Part shown: in pieces, positions 44,941 to 53,649 of the stretch
Layout of the letters: each line of letters starts with the position of its first letter
Position numbering within the stretch: the first letter of the stretch is position 1
Source of the DNA: Amycolatopsis sp. NBRC 101858
GTDB taxonomy: Bacteria > Actinomycetota > Actinomycetes > Mycobacteriales > Pseudonocardiaceae
NCBI RefSeq assembly: GCF_030269325.1
Contig: NZ_BSTD01000001.1
Location: 1-64,000, forward strand
Length of the DNA: 64,000 nucleotides
Direction of reading: 5' to 3'
Position numbers and translations under genes: made by a program
The notes under the pieces: model-generated
Database searches by the model: none
What the model was told of the DNA's origin: nothing
What the model saw: the letters and a program-made list of their open reading frames with translations, nothing else

Positions 44941-46242
44941 GTGCGCCGCCGGATCATCTCCCTGACGGTGCTGGCCGCCCTGGTCGCGACCGTGCTGTTC
45001 GCGTTGCCGCTGGGTGTGGCGGTGATGAAGTACTACCAGGACGACGCCGTCTCGGACCTGGAACGCGCGGCCGACGCCGCCGCGCTCGCGGTGTCCGACG
45101 AGCTGGCCGCCGGGCGGGCGCCGACCGTGCCGCCGCGCGGGGACGACGACGAGGCCGAAGGCGCGGTGGGCGTCTACGCCCCGGATGGGCGGCTGCTCGC
45201 CGGGCACGGCCCCGCGAGCGGTGGCCCGCTCGAGCAGCGGGCGGCGAGCGCCACGGTCGACGTCGTCACCGGGCACGAGAGCGGTGATCTCGTGCTGACC
45301 GTGCCGGTCGTCAGCGGCGCGCGGGTGACCGGGGTGGTGCGCGCCGCGCTGCCGGTGTCGGAGCTGCGGCTGCGGGTCGGGCTGACCTGGCTCGGCATGG
45401 CGGGGCTCGCGGTGGTGGCGATCGGGGCGAGCTGGCTGATGGCCCGGCGGTTCACGACGCGGCTCGTCCGGCCCCTGGAGGAGCTGGCCACGGCGGCCGG
45501 GCAGCTCGGCGACGGCGACTTCACCGTCCGCGGCCCGCGCGCCGGGATCGCCGAGATCGACCGGGTCGGCGAAGCGCTCGACGCGACCGCGGCCCGGATC
45601 GGTTCGACGCTGGAGCGCGAGCGTGCGTTCTCGGCGGAGGCGTCCCACCAGCTGCGGACCCCGCTGACCGGGCTGCGCCTGCAGCTGGAAGCGGCACTGG
45701 AGACGCCGGGCGCGGACCCGCACGCGGCGATCCGCGCCGGGATCGCGTCGGCCGACCGGCTGGAACGCACCATCGAGGACCTCCTGGCGCTGGGCCGCGA
45801 ACGCCGCGCGCCGCGGGCCGAGCTCGATCTCGACGCCCTCCTGGAGGAAGTCCGGCAGGCCGGCGAGGCCCTGCTCGCGCCGCACGGGCGCGCGCTGCGG
45901 ATCACCCGCCAGGACCCGCCGCCGGCGCGGGTGGCGGTCGCGGCGGTCCGCCAGGTGCTCGGCGTGCTGCTGGACAACGCGGCGACGCACGGACGAGGCA
46001 CGGTGACGCTGCTCGCCCGCGACGCCGGCGACGCGCTGGCCATAGACGTCGCCGACGAGGGCCCCGACCTGGGCGAAACGGACCCGTTCGCGACGGCGGC
46101 GGCCGGGCACGGCATCGGCCTGCGGCTGGCACGCAGCCTCGCCGAGGCCGAAGGCGGGCGGTTGCGGCTGAGCCGCCCGGACCCGCCGACGTTCACCCTC
46201 CTGCTCCCGGCCGCCGAGCCGCCCACGGCACTTTCCCCGTGA
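44941..46242 (+). CDS. Sensor histidine kinase
   Basis: 433 residues with a GTG start. One membrane helix near residues 7-27 is followed by an extracytoplasmic sensor of about 110 residues and a second helix near residues 140-165. A HAMP domain, the H-box SHQLRTPLTGLRLQLE (His near residue 238) and an ATPase domain complete it. The N-box is VLLDNAATHG, and the G-box is reduced to GHGIGLRLARSLAEAEGG. It is the partner of the response regulator just upstream. The signal is unknown, and targets are not obvious from position. Confidence 0.93.
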   Translation: MRRRIISLTVLAALVATVLFALPLGVAVMKYYQDDAVSDLERAADAAALAVSDELAAGRAPTVPPRGDDDEAEGAVGVYAPDGRLLAGHGPASGGPLEQRAASATVDVVTGHESGDLVLTVPVVSGARVTGVVRAALPVSELRLRVGLTWLGMAGLAVVAIGASWLMARRFTTRLVRPLEELATAAGQLGDGDFTVRGPRAGIAEIDRVGEALDATAARIGSTLERERAFSAEASHQLRTPLTGLRLQLEAALETPGADPHAAIRAGIASADRLERTIEDLLALGRERRAPRAELDLDALLEEVRQAGEALLAPHGRALRITRQDPPPARVAVAAVRQVLGVLLDNAATHGRGTVTLLARDAGDALAIDVADEGPDLGETDPFATAAAGHGIGLRLARSLAEAEGGRLRLSRPDPPTFTLLLPAAEPPTALSP

Positions 46243-46283
46243 AAGTCGCGGTCCGTTGCCGACGGAACGATTCGCCACGATCC

Positions 46284-46368
46284 GCACAGTCTGTGCAATG
46301 AATCACCTGTGATTCATCTGTACGCGCAATGTTCTCCTGTTTTGCGCGGCAACGACGGCAGATACCGT
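46284..46368 (+). promoter_or_regulatory. Promoter and two perfect palindromes before the lysine-degradation operon
   Basis: GCACAG-T-CTGTGC (46284-46296) is followed 1 bp later by ATGAATCACCTGTGATTCAT (46298-46317), both perfect inverted repeats. Downstream, TTTGCG (46341-46346) and TACCGT (46363-46368) are 16 bp apart, and the ATG at 46376 is 7 nt beyond, so the transcript may be leaderless. The palindromes lie just upstream of the -35, a position suited to an activator or a repressor. Confidence 0.65.
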
Positions 46369-46375
46369 CGTCGGC

Positions 46376-47767
46376 ATGAATCTGCGGGCCGCGACGGTGC
46401 GGCGGAAACCGGTCGCCGATCTCGTCGCCGAAAGTGATCATGGCACGTTGAAGCGGTCGCTCGGACTCGGGCAGCTGACGATGCTGAGCATCGGCGCGAC
46501 GCTGGGCAGCGGCATCTTCGTCGTCCTCGGCGAAGCCGTGCCGGTGGCCGGGCCGGCCGTGGTCGTCTCGTTCGTGCTCGCCGGGATCACCGCGCTCTTC
46601 TCCGCCCTCTCCTACGCCGAGCTCGCCGGCATGATCCCGCTGTCCGGTTCGTCCTACTCCTACGCCTACGCCACCCTCGGCGAGCTGGTCGCCTGGGTCT
46701 GCGGCTGGTGCCTGATCCTCGAATACGGCGTCTCGGTGGCGTCGGTCGCCGTCGGGTGGGGGCAGTACCTCAACGAACTGCTCCGGCTGGCCTTCGGCTT
46801 CGCCATCCCGGACGCGCTGAGCCAGCCGCCCGGCTCCGGCGGGATCGTCAACGTGCCCGCGATCGTCGTCGTGGTGCTCGCGATGCTCCTGCTGCTGTCC
46901 GGCGCGAAGGAGAGCGCACGGGCCAACGCCGTCATGGTCGCGGTCAAGATCGTGACGCTGGTGCTGTTCTGCGCGATCGCGTTCACCGCGGTCAAGGCCC
47001 GGAACTTCACGCCGTTCCTGCCGCTCGGCCTCGCCGGGATGAGCGCCGGCGCGGCCAAGCTCTTCTTCTCCTACATCGGGTTCGACGCCGCCTCGACCGC
47101 CGGCGAGGAGGCGAAGAACCCGCAGCGCGACCTGCCGCGGGCGATCCTGCTCTCGCTCGGCATCGTCACCGTGCTGTACTGCCTGGTCGCCGTGGCCGCG
47201 GTCGGCGCGCTGCCGTGGCAGCAGTTCGACGGCCAGGAAGCCGCGCTCTCGCACGTCCTGAGTGTCGTGTCGGGCAACCCGTTCTGGGCCGGCCTGCTCG
47301 CCGTCGGCGCGATCGTGGCGATCTCCAGCGTCGTGCTGACCGTCCTCTACGGACAGACGCGCATCCTGTTCGCGATGTCCCGAGACGGGCTCGTGCCGCC
47401 GTCGCTGTCCAAAGTGGACCCCAAGTCGGGTTCGCCGCGGATCAACACGCTGGTGGTCTCGGGCTTCGTCGCCGTCCTGGCCGCGTTCATCCCGCTGGGC
47501 AAGCTCGCCGACGCCACCAGCATCGGGACGCTCTTCGCGTTCCTGCTGGTCAACATCGCCGTCCTGCTCCTGCGGCGGCGCCAGCCCGACCGGCCGCGCT
47601 CGTTCCGCGTGCCGCTCTCGCCGGTGACGCCGCTGCTGGGCGTGCTGTGCTGCGGCTACATGATGTTCAGCCTCGACGGCGCCACCTGGGTGGTCTTCGG
47701 CGCCTGGATGGCCGTCGGCCTGCTGATCTACTTCGGCTACGGCATCCGGCGGTCGAGGCTGGCATGA
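46376..47767 (+). CDS. APC-family amino acid permease (probably cationic, lysine)
   Basis: 463 residues with about 12 predicted helices. The first-helix substrate motif is IGATLGSGIFVVLG near residues 39-52, and FFSYIGFDAASTAGEEAKNP near residues 230-249 is the conserved helix 6 block of cationic amino acid transporters. It overlaps the amidase gene by ATGA. Lysine specificity is inferred from the two following genes. Confidence 0.9.
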   Translation: MNLRAATVRRKPVADLVAESDHGTLKRSLGLGQLTMLSIGATLGSGIFVVLGEAVPVAGPAVVVSFVLAGITALFSALSYAELAGMIPLSGSSYSYAYATLGELVAWVCGWCLILEYGVSVASVAVGWGQYLNELLRLAFGFAIPDALSQPPGSGGIVNVPAIVVVVLAMLLLLSGAKESARANAVMVAVKIVTLVLFCAIAFTAVKARNFTPFLPLGLAGMSAGAAKLFFSYIGFDAASTAGEEAKNPQRDLPRAILLSLGIVTVLYCLVAVAAVGALPWQQFDGQEAALSHVLSVVSGNPFWAGLLAVGAIVAISSVVLTVLYGQTRILFAMSRDGLVPPSLSKVDPKSGSPRINTLVVSGFVAVLAAFIPLGKLADATSIGTLFAFLLVNIAVLLLRRRQPDRPRSFRVPLSPVTPLLGVLCCGYMMFSLDGATWVVFGAWMAVGLLIYFGYGIRRSRLA

Positions 47768-48519
47768 GGGTCGCGATCCACCAGGGCCCGATCGACGCGC
47801 TGCCCGAAGCCGTGCGCGCGTCCGGCGCCGACCTCGTCGTCACGGCCGAGATGGCCACCACCGGCTACCACATCGGCGCCCGGACGCACGAGCTGGCCGA
47901 ACCCGCCGACGGCCCCACCGCGGCGAGAATGTCCGCACTGGCCGGGGAAACCGGCGTCGCGCTGGCGTACGGCTACCCGGAAGCCGACGGCGGGAACGTG
48001 TACAACAGCGTCCAGCTCGTCGACGCGACCGGGCAGCGGCTGGCGAACTACCGCAAGACGCACCTGTTCGGCGACCTCGACAAAGCGTGGTTCACCCCGG
48101 GCGACGAACCGGTGGTGCAGGCCGACGTCGGCGGTGTCCGGGTCGGGCTGCTGATCTGCTACGACGTCGAGTTCCCCGAGCTGGTGCGGGCGCACGCTCT
48201 CGCCGGCACCGAACTGCTGGCCGTCCCGACCGCCCTGATGAGCCCGTACGAGCTGGTCGCCGACACGCTCGTGCCGGCGCGGGCGTACGAAAGCCAGCTG
48301 TTCGTCGCCTACGCCAACCGGTGCGACGTCGAACAGGAGCTGACCTACTGCGGGCGCTCCTGCGTCGTCGCCCCCACCGGCGAGGTGCTGACCCGCGCCG
48401 GGAGCGAACCCGCGCTGATCACCGCGGAAGTCACCCGCGACGCGCTCGCCGCGTCGCGCCTGGAGAACACCCACCTGGCCGACCGGCGGCCCGAACTGTA
48501 CCGAGGAACCACCGCATGA
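47764..48519 (+). CDS. davA: Carbon-nitrogen hydrolase, predicted 5-aminovaleramidase
   Basis: 251 residues of the nitrilase superfamily. The Glu-Lys-Cys triad is visible: Glu in TAEMATTGY near residue 35, Lys in YRKTHLFG near residue 97 and Cys in LLICYDVEFPE near residue 130. It is coupled by 4-bp overlaps to both neighbours. Beside a lysine 2-monooxygenase, the expected substrate is 5-aminovaleramide, giving 5-aminovalerate and ammonia. An indole-acetamide hydrolase role is less likely, because those enzymes are usually of the amidase signature family. Confidence 0.85.
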   Translation: MRVAIHQGPIDALPEAVRASGADLVVTAEMATTGYHIGARTHELAEPADGPTAARMSALAGETGVALAYGYPEADGGNVYNSVQLVDATGQRLANYRKTHLFGDLDKAWFTPGDEPVVQADVGGVRVGLLICYDVEFPELVRAHALAGTELLAVPTALMSPYELVADTLVPARAYESQLFVAYANRCDVEQELTYCGRSCVVAPTGEVLTRAGSEPALITAEVTRDALAASRLENTHLADRRPELYRGTTA

Positions 48520-50219
48520 CCTCCGCTTTGCCGACCGCGATCCCGACTGCGATCCCCCGGGACGAGCCGGCGGGCCGCCCGATCACGATGTTCGGCCCGG
48601 ACTTCCCGTTCGCCTACGACGACCACCTCGCCCACCCCGCCGGGCTCGGCTCGGTGCCCGCTCACCGGCACGGCACCGAAGTCGCCGTGATCGGCGGCGG
48701 CCTGTCCGGCATCGTCACCGCCTACGAGCTGATGAAACTCGGCCTGCGGCCGGTGGTGTACGAGATCGCCGAGATCGGCGGCCGGCTGCGCACCGTGCGG
48801 TTCCCGGGCTGCCCGGACGACGTCGTCGCCGAGATGGGCGCGATGCGCTTCCCGCCCGCGTCGACCGCGCTGTTCCACTACATCGACAAGGTCGGGCTCG
48901 AGACGGCACCGTTCCCGAACCCGCTCGCCCCGGAGACGCCGAGCACCGTCGTCGACCTCAAGGGACAGAGCCACTACGCGCGCACGCCGGCCGACCTGCC
49001 CGCGGTGTTCGCCGACGTCGCCGCCGCGTGGGACCGGACCCTGGCCGAGCACGCGTCGTTCGCCGAGATGCAGACCGCGATCCGCGACCGCGACGCGAAG
49101 ACGATCAAGCGGCTGTGGAACGAGCTCGTCCCGAAGCTGGACAACCAGACGTTCTACGGGTTCCTCTGCGACTCCCCCGCGTTCGCCTCCTTCCGGCACC
49201 GCGAGATCTTCGGCCAGGTCGGCTTCGGTACCGGTGGCTGGGACACCGACTTCCCCAACTCCATCCTGGAAATCCTGCGCGTCGTCTACACCGGCGCCGA
49301 CGACGAGCACCGCAGCATCGTGGGCGGCAGCCGGCAGCTTCCCTTGCGGCTCTGGGAGCACGCACCTTCGGAGCTCGCTTTCTGGCCCGCGGGAACGTCG
49401 TTGTCTTCGCTGCACGAAGGCGGACCGCGGCCCGGCGTCACGAGGCTGCACCGGACGGCGCCGAACAACATCACGGTGACCGACGCGTCCGGGCACATCC
49501 GGACCTACCCGGCGGCGGTGTTCACCGCGCAGAGCTGGATGCTGCTGTCCAAGATCGAATGCGACGAAGCGCTGTTCCCGATCGACCACTGGACGGCGAT
49601 CGAGCGCACGCACTACATGGAGTCGTCGAAGGTGTTCGTGCCGGTCGACCGGCCGTTCTGGCTCTACCCCGACCCGGCGACCGGCCGCGACACGATGAGC
49701 ATGACGCTGACCGACCGGATGCCGCGCGGCACCTACCTGCTCGGCGACGACCCGGGCAAGCCGGCGGTGATCTGCCTGTCCTACACGTGGGCCGACGACT
49801 CGCTGAAGTGGCTGCCGCTTTCGGTGTCCGAGCGCGTCGAAGTGATGCTCCAGTCGCTGCGCGAGATCTACCCCGGCGTCGACGTCCGGCGGCACCTCAT
49901 CGGCGACCCGGTGACCGTGTCGTGGGAAGCGGAACCGCACTTCATGGGCGCGTTCAAGGCGAACCTGCCCGGGCACTACCGCTACCAGCACCGGCTGTTC
50001 ACGCACTTCATGCAGGACGGGCTCGCGGAGCGTCACCGCGGCCTCTTCCTGGCGGGTGACGACGTCTCGTGGACGGCGGGCTGGGCCGAAGGCGCGGTGC
50101 AGACCGCGCTCAACGCGGTTTGGGGCGTGCTGCACCACTTCGGCGGCGAGACGGACCCCGCGAACCCGGGCCCCGGCGACTGCTTCGCGGACCTCGCCCC
50201 GATCACGCTGCCGGACTGA
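48516..50219 (+). CDS. davB: Flavin amine oxidase family, predicted lysine 2-monooxygenase
   Basis: 567 residues, the length of DavB. The FAD-binding loop is VIGGGLSGIVTAYELMK near residues 57-73. The N-terminal PITMFGPDFPFAYDD and the FGQVGFGTGGWDTDFPNS block closely follow Pseudomonas DavB as I know it, as does the C-terminal GDDVSWTAGWAEGAVQTALN. The enzyme decarboxylates and oxidises L-lysine to 5-aminovaleramide. It is related to tryptophan 2-monooxygenase, but the partner amidase type and permease favour lysine. It is the third of three genes joined by ATGA overlaps. Confidence 0.9.
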   Translation: MTSALPTAIPTAIPRDEPAGRPITMFGPDFPFAYDDHLAHPAGLGSVPAHRHGTEVAVIGGGLSGIVTAYELMKLGLRPVVYEIAEIGGRLRTVRFPGCPDDVVAEMGAMRFPPASTALFHYIDKVGLETAPFPNPLAPETPSTVVDLKGQSHYARTPADLPAVFADVAAAWDRTLAEHASFAEMQTAIRDRDAKTIKRLWNELVPKLDNQTFYGFLCDSPAFASFRHREIFGQVGFGTGGWDTDFPNSILEILRVVYTGADDEHRSIVGGSRQLPLRLWEHAPSELAFWPAGTSLSSLHEGGPRPGVTRLHRTAPNNITVTDASGHIRTYPAAVFTAQSWMLLSKIECDEALFPIDHWTAIERTHYMESSKVFVPVDRPFWLYPDPATGRDTMSMTLTDRMPRGTYLLGDDPGKPAVICLSYTWADDSLKWLPLSVSERVEVMLQSLREIYPGVDVRRHLIGDPVTVSWEAEPHFMGAFKANLPGHYRYQHRLFTHFMQDGLAERHRGLFLAGDDVSWTAGWAEGAVQTALNAVWGVLHHFGGETDPANPGPGDCFADLAPITLPD

Positions 50220-50288
50220 GCGTGCCCCGATCGGGCCACCCCGGGAGACTGAGCTGCCCGGCTCACCCGGCCGTGCGACGATGACACC

Positions 50289-50933
50289 ATGAACACCGAG
50301 CCGGCGCCGAGATGGCGAAGACTGGAACCGGACGAACGGAAGGAACAGATCTACGCTTGCGCGGCGCGGCTGTTCGGTGACCGTCCCTACTCCGAAGTGT
50401 CCACTTCGGACATCGCCGCGGCGGCCGGTGTCGCGCGGGGGTTGATCAACCACTACTTCGGCACGAAACGCGAGCTGTACCTGGAAATCATCCGCCGGGC
50501 GCTGACCGTGCCACGCCTGGCCGTCGAAATCCTGCCGGACGGGCCGCTGGAACTGCGGGCCGACGTCGCCATCGAGTGGTTCCTCGACATGGTCACCAGC
50601 CAGGAGCGGATGTGGCTGGCCGCGATCGCGCCGGAGGGCATCGGGCGCGACCTCGAGGTGGAGCGCATCCTCGAAGAGGCCGACCGGGAGTCCGCCGACC
50701 GCGTGCTCGAAGCCGTCGGGCTGTCCAGCGAAAGCGAACACGGCCCGGAGCTCAACGCGCTCGTGCGGGCGTTCGGCGGGATGGTGAAGTCGGCAGGCCG
50801 GGAATGGCTCGTGCGCGGCTCCCTGACCCGCCCCCAGGTGCACCTGCTGCTGTCCAAGTCGCTCGTCACGCTGGTCGGCGAGATCTTCCCGGCGATCCAG
50901 GCGGAACCGCCGCAGCCGGACGGCCGCGGGTAG
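50289..50933 (+). CDS. TetR-family transcriptional regulator
   Basis: 214 residues. The helix-turn-helix is at about residues 33-62 (VSTSDIAAAAGVARGLINHYFGTK). The ligand domain is of the usual length. It lies 69 bp after davB on the same strand and is the nearest candidate regulator for the lysine operon. The palindromes at 46284-46317 are not repeated in its own upstream gap, so the link is uncertain. Confidence 0.9.
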   Translation: MNTEPAPRWRRLEPDERKEQIYACAARLFGDRPYSEVSTSDIAAAAGVARGLINHYFGTKRELYLEIIRRALTVPRLAVEILPDGPLELRADVAIEWFLDMVTSQERMWLAAIAPEGIGRDLEVERILEEADRESADRVLEAVGLSSESEHGPELNALVRAFGGMVKSAGREWLVRGSLTRPQVHLLLSKSLVTLVGEIFPAIQAEPPQPDGRG

Positions 50934-50938
50934 ACCGA

Positions 50939-50978
50939 AGCCCCCGGCGCCACGAGGGGGAGGAGGGCGCCAGGGGCT
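50939..50978. terminator. Hairpin between convergent TetR genes
   Basis: Arms of 13 bp (50939-50951 and 50966-50978) pair with one mismatch around a 14-nt loop, placed between the two stops. Confidence 0.7.
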
Positions 50979-51030
50979 CCGGGTCAGCGGACGAGCCGCC
51001 GACGCACGCTCACGGTACGCCGGAGCGCTG

Positions 51031-51774
51031 TCAAGTCGCTGTCAGCTCTTCGCCGTCCGATTCGCGCAGTTCTTCGAGCCGGTGCGCGAGCCCGTCGAGG
51101 CACCGCTGGACCGCGTAGTCGTAGACCTGGGCGTAGTACCCCGCGGCGAGGTCGGGATCGCCCATCAGATCGTGCATCGCGGCGCCCAGCTCGGCCATCC
51201 CCGGCAGGTCTTCCCGCTCGCGGAACTTCGCGTACGCCTCGGTGTTGTCGATGCGCAGCGCGAGCGCGCCTTCGCGGTCGTCCTCCATCGCGACGAACTG
51301 GCAGGCGGTCATCAGCAGCAAGTTGTAGGCCAGCACGCTTTCGCGGCCGAAGCCGGCTTTCAGGAGCACCCCGACGCCCGCGTCGATGCTGCGCGTGGCC
51401 GCCTCGACGGACGGGCCGAACAGCGCGAGCCGCCGCGCGCAGCCCGGGTAGGCCCGCAGCACCGCGCGCAGGCTCGCCAGCAGCTCGGTGAACCACTCCT
51501 GCCACGGCAGGTGCGCGTCGGGCAGCTCCAGCAGGCCGGTCACCCGGTCGACGACGGCGTTCACCACCGCGTCCCGGTCGCCGACGTGGTGGTAGATCAC
51601 CGCCGGATAGGCCTCGACCGCGCGGGCGAGCTCGCGCAACGTCCAGTTGTCGAGGCCGCGTTCGCCGGTCAGCGTCGTCGCCGCGGTGATGATCCGGTCG
51701 GCCGTGAGCGCCGGCAGTCCCGCCGCGGCTCGCGACCGGGGGCGCTGTCCGGTACCCGAGGATGAGGTCGGCAT
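51031..51774 (-). CDS. TetR-family transcriptional regulator with TetR_C-type effector domain
   Basis: 247 residues. An N-terminal Ser/Arg-rich tail precedes the helix-turn-helix (LRELARAVEAYPAVIYHHVGDRD, residues 48-70), which is of the TetR(class B)-like kind. ATG 51774 is used; the upstream extension overlaps the divergent gene's control region. It is divergent from the hydrolase gene 67 bp away. That gap holds CCGCACGGGT twice (51790-51799 and 51816-51825), which could be its binding sites. Confidence 0.87.
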   Translation of the reverse strand: MPTSSSGTGQRPRSRAAAGLPALTADRIITAATTLTGERGLDNWTLRELARAVEAYPAVIYHHVGDRDAVVNAVVDRVTGLLELPDAHLPWQEWFTELLASLRAVLRAYPGCARRLALFGPSVEAATRSIDAGVGVLLKAGFGRESVLAYNLLLMTACQFVAMEDDREGALALRIDNTEAYAKFREREDLPGMAELGAAMHDLMGDPDLAAGYYAQVYDYAVQRCLDGLAHRLEELRESDGEELTAT

Positions 51775-51841
51775 GGGGCGTAACGGTAACCGCACGGGTG
51801 GGACCGGTGCCAGCTCCGCACGGGTAGGGCAGGATCGGGGT

Positions 51842-52708
51842 ATGGCACGCGCACAGGCCAACGGTCTCGAGCTCGAATACGACACCTTCGGCGATTCCGA
51901 CAATCCGCCGCTGGTCCTGGTGATGGGCCTCGGTGCCCAGATGATCACCTGGGAGGACGGTTTCTGCGAGCTGCTCGCCGCCCGCGGGTTCTTCGTGGTG
52001 CGTTACGACAACCGGGACGTCGGGCTCTCCACCTGGCTCGACGAGCTGCCCGCGCCGGATCTGGCCGCGCTGGCCGGCGGTGATCTGACGACGGCGCCGT
52101 ACCGCCTTTCGGACCTAGCCGACGACGCCGTCGGGCTGTTCGACGCGCTCGGCATCGGCCGCGCGCACGTCGTCGGCGCGTCGATGGGCGGGATGATCGT
52201 GCAGCAGCTGGCCATCGACCACCCGGACCGGCTGCGGTCCGTCACCTCGATCATGTCGACCACCGGCGACCCGGCGGTCGGGCAGGCCGAGCCGTGGGCG
52301 CTGGCGATGCTGACGCGGCCGCCGGCCTCGACGCGCGAGCAGGCGCTGGCCGACAGCGTCGACGGCTACCGGCGGCTCGGGTCGCCCGGCTATCCGGACG
52401 ACGAGGCGTTCCTGCTGGCCAAGGCGGCACTGCACTACGACCGCGCCCGCCACCCGGTGGGCACGCTGCGGCACGCGGCGGCGGTACTGGCCTCCGGCGA
52501 CCGGACGGCGGGGCTGCGCTCGGTGCGGCTGCCGGCGCTGGTCGTGCACGGCGACGCCGACCCGCTGATCGACGTCAGCGGCGGCAAGGCGACGGCGGAA
52601 GCGATCCCGGGCGCGGAGCTGCTGGTGATCCCGGGCATGGGCCACAACCTGCCGCGCGCGGTGTGGCCGACGCTGGCTTCGGCGATCGCCGGCGTGACGG
52701 GTCAATAA
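51842..52708 (+). CDS. Alpha/beta hydrolase
   Basis: 288 residues. MGLGAQMITW forms the oxyanion region near residue 29, GASMGGMIVQQLA the nucleophile elbow (Ser near residue 115), HGDADPLIDV holds the acid and GMGHNLP the His near residue 269. It resembles the aclacinomycin methylesterase/RdmC-like and heroin-esterase-like group. CAGGAT 6 nt before ATG hints at a leaderless transcript. It is likely regulated by the divergent TetR. Confidence 0.87.
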   Translation: MARAQANGLELEYDTFGDSDNPPLVLVMGLGAQMITWEDGFCELLAARGFFVVRYDNRDVGLSTWLDELPAPDLAALAGGDLTTAPYRLSDLADDAVGLFDALGIGRAHVVGASMGGMIVQQLAIDHPDRLRSVTSIMSTTGDPAVGQAEPWALAMLTRPPASTREQALADSVDGYRRLGSPGYPDDEAFLLAKAALHYDRARHPVGTLRHAAAVLASGDRTAGLRSVRLPALVVHGDADPLIDVSGGKATAEAIPGAELLVIPGMGHNLPRAVWPTLASAIAGVTGQ

Positions 52709-52790
52709 CGCGTCAAGATCCCGGGGCCGGGGCGTAGGGAATGTGTCCTGGCTCCCCGGTTTTTGCAGCCGGCGGGGTTCGCTGGACGGC

Positions 52791-53174
52791 ATGAGTGGTG
52801 GCTTCGGGTTCCCGTTCGGCTGTGCGGCGGCGGTGGTCGCGGTGATCGCGGCGGCCCTGGCCGGCCCGAGCCCCTGGTACGCGCTGGTCACGCTGGGTCT
52901 GGTGGTACTGGCCGCGGCATACCGGACGTCGCTTTTCGCGGCGGCCGGCGTCGCGGCGGTGGCGTGGGCGCTGGACTCGGGGTTCGTGCTCGGCCGGGCG
53001 GGCGAGCTCACCTTCTCCCCGGCTGCCGCCGTGGCCGCCCTGGTCTTCGCCGCGCTGCTCGCCTTCGGCTTCGCCGCGCGGCTCATCTCCCGCGCTCCGG
53101 TGCCGGTCCGCGTCCCGGCGCCCCGCCGTCCGGCTGACGCCCCGGCTCCGCGTTCCCTCACCACCGCCGGCTGA
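52791..53174 (+). CDS. Small hypothetical membrane protein
   Basis: 127 residues with four hydrophobic stretches (about residues 5-25, 28-45, 47-62 and 78-97) and a Pro/Arg-rich cytoplasmic-type tail. I do not recognise the family. ATG 52791 is chosen because the 16 upstream codons of the open frame show no membrane or signal character. Codon use is normal for the genome. Confidence 0.6.
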   Translation: MSGGFGFPFGCAAAVVAVIAAALAGPSPWYALVTLGLVVLAAAYRTSLFAAAGVAAVAWALDSGFVLGRAGELTFSPAAAVAALVFAALLAFGFAARLISRAPVPVRVPAPRRPADAPAPRSLTTAG

Positions 53175-53236
53175 CGCCGGCTCGGCTCGGGCTCCGGCTC
53201 GGCCTCCGGCCGGCGGGATCGGGAGGCCCGGCGGCC

Positions 53237-53646
53237 GTGTCGACCCTCCAATCACGCGAGTCGACTCCCCAATCACGCGAGTTCGCCCGCCAATCACGCG
53301 TGTCGACTCCCCAATCACGCGAGTTCGCCCGCCAATCACGTGAACCGACCCTCCAGGTACGCGAGTCGTCCGTCTGGGTACGCGAGTTCGCCGTTCCGGT
53401 ACGCGGAACTCGCGTGATCAGGGACGTAACTCGCGTGATTGGGAGGGCATCTCGCGTGACTGGAGGGGCGACACGCGTGACTGGGAGGGCATCTCGCGTG
53501 ACTGAAGGGTCGACACGCGTACCTCGAGGGTCGACTCGCGTACCCGGAGGGTCGACTCGCGTACCCGGAGGGTCGACTCGCGTACCCGGAGGGTCGGCTT
53601 GCGTAGCTCGAAGGTCGACACGCGTGATTGGAGGGACGACACGACT
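53237..53646. repeat. 21-bp tandem repeat array forming a large imperfect palindrome
   Basis: Eight consecutive 21-bp units occupy 53237-53404 exactly, with cores GTCGACCCTCC or GTTCGCCCGCC followed by AATCACGC or AGGTACGC. From 53405 to 53646 about eleven units of 20-22 bp run in the reverse orientation (TCGCGTGATTGGGAGGG, TCGCGTACCCGGAGGGTCG and the like). Three adjacent units at about 53537-53597 are nearly identical. The array fills the gap between the membrane protein and the convergent regulator gene, whose stop codon touches it. It is related to the array at 18241-18461. The 175-codon open frame across it is a product of the period. Confidence 0.88.
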
Positions 53647-53649
53647 GCG

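Noticed and set aside
48516..50219. Tryptophan 2-monooxygenase for auxin synthesis
   Set aside because: The partner is a nitrilase-type amidase and a cationic permease accompanies it, and the sequence follows DavB more closely; not formally excluded.
53237..53646. CRISPR array
   Set aside because: Units are contiguous without spacers, vary in sequence, switch orientation, and no cas genes are near.
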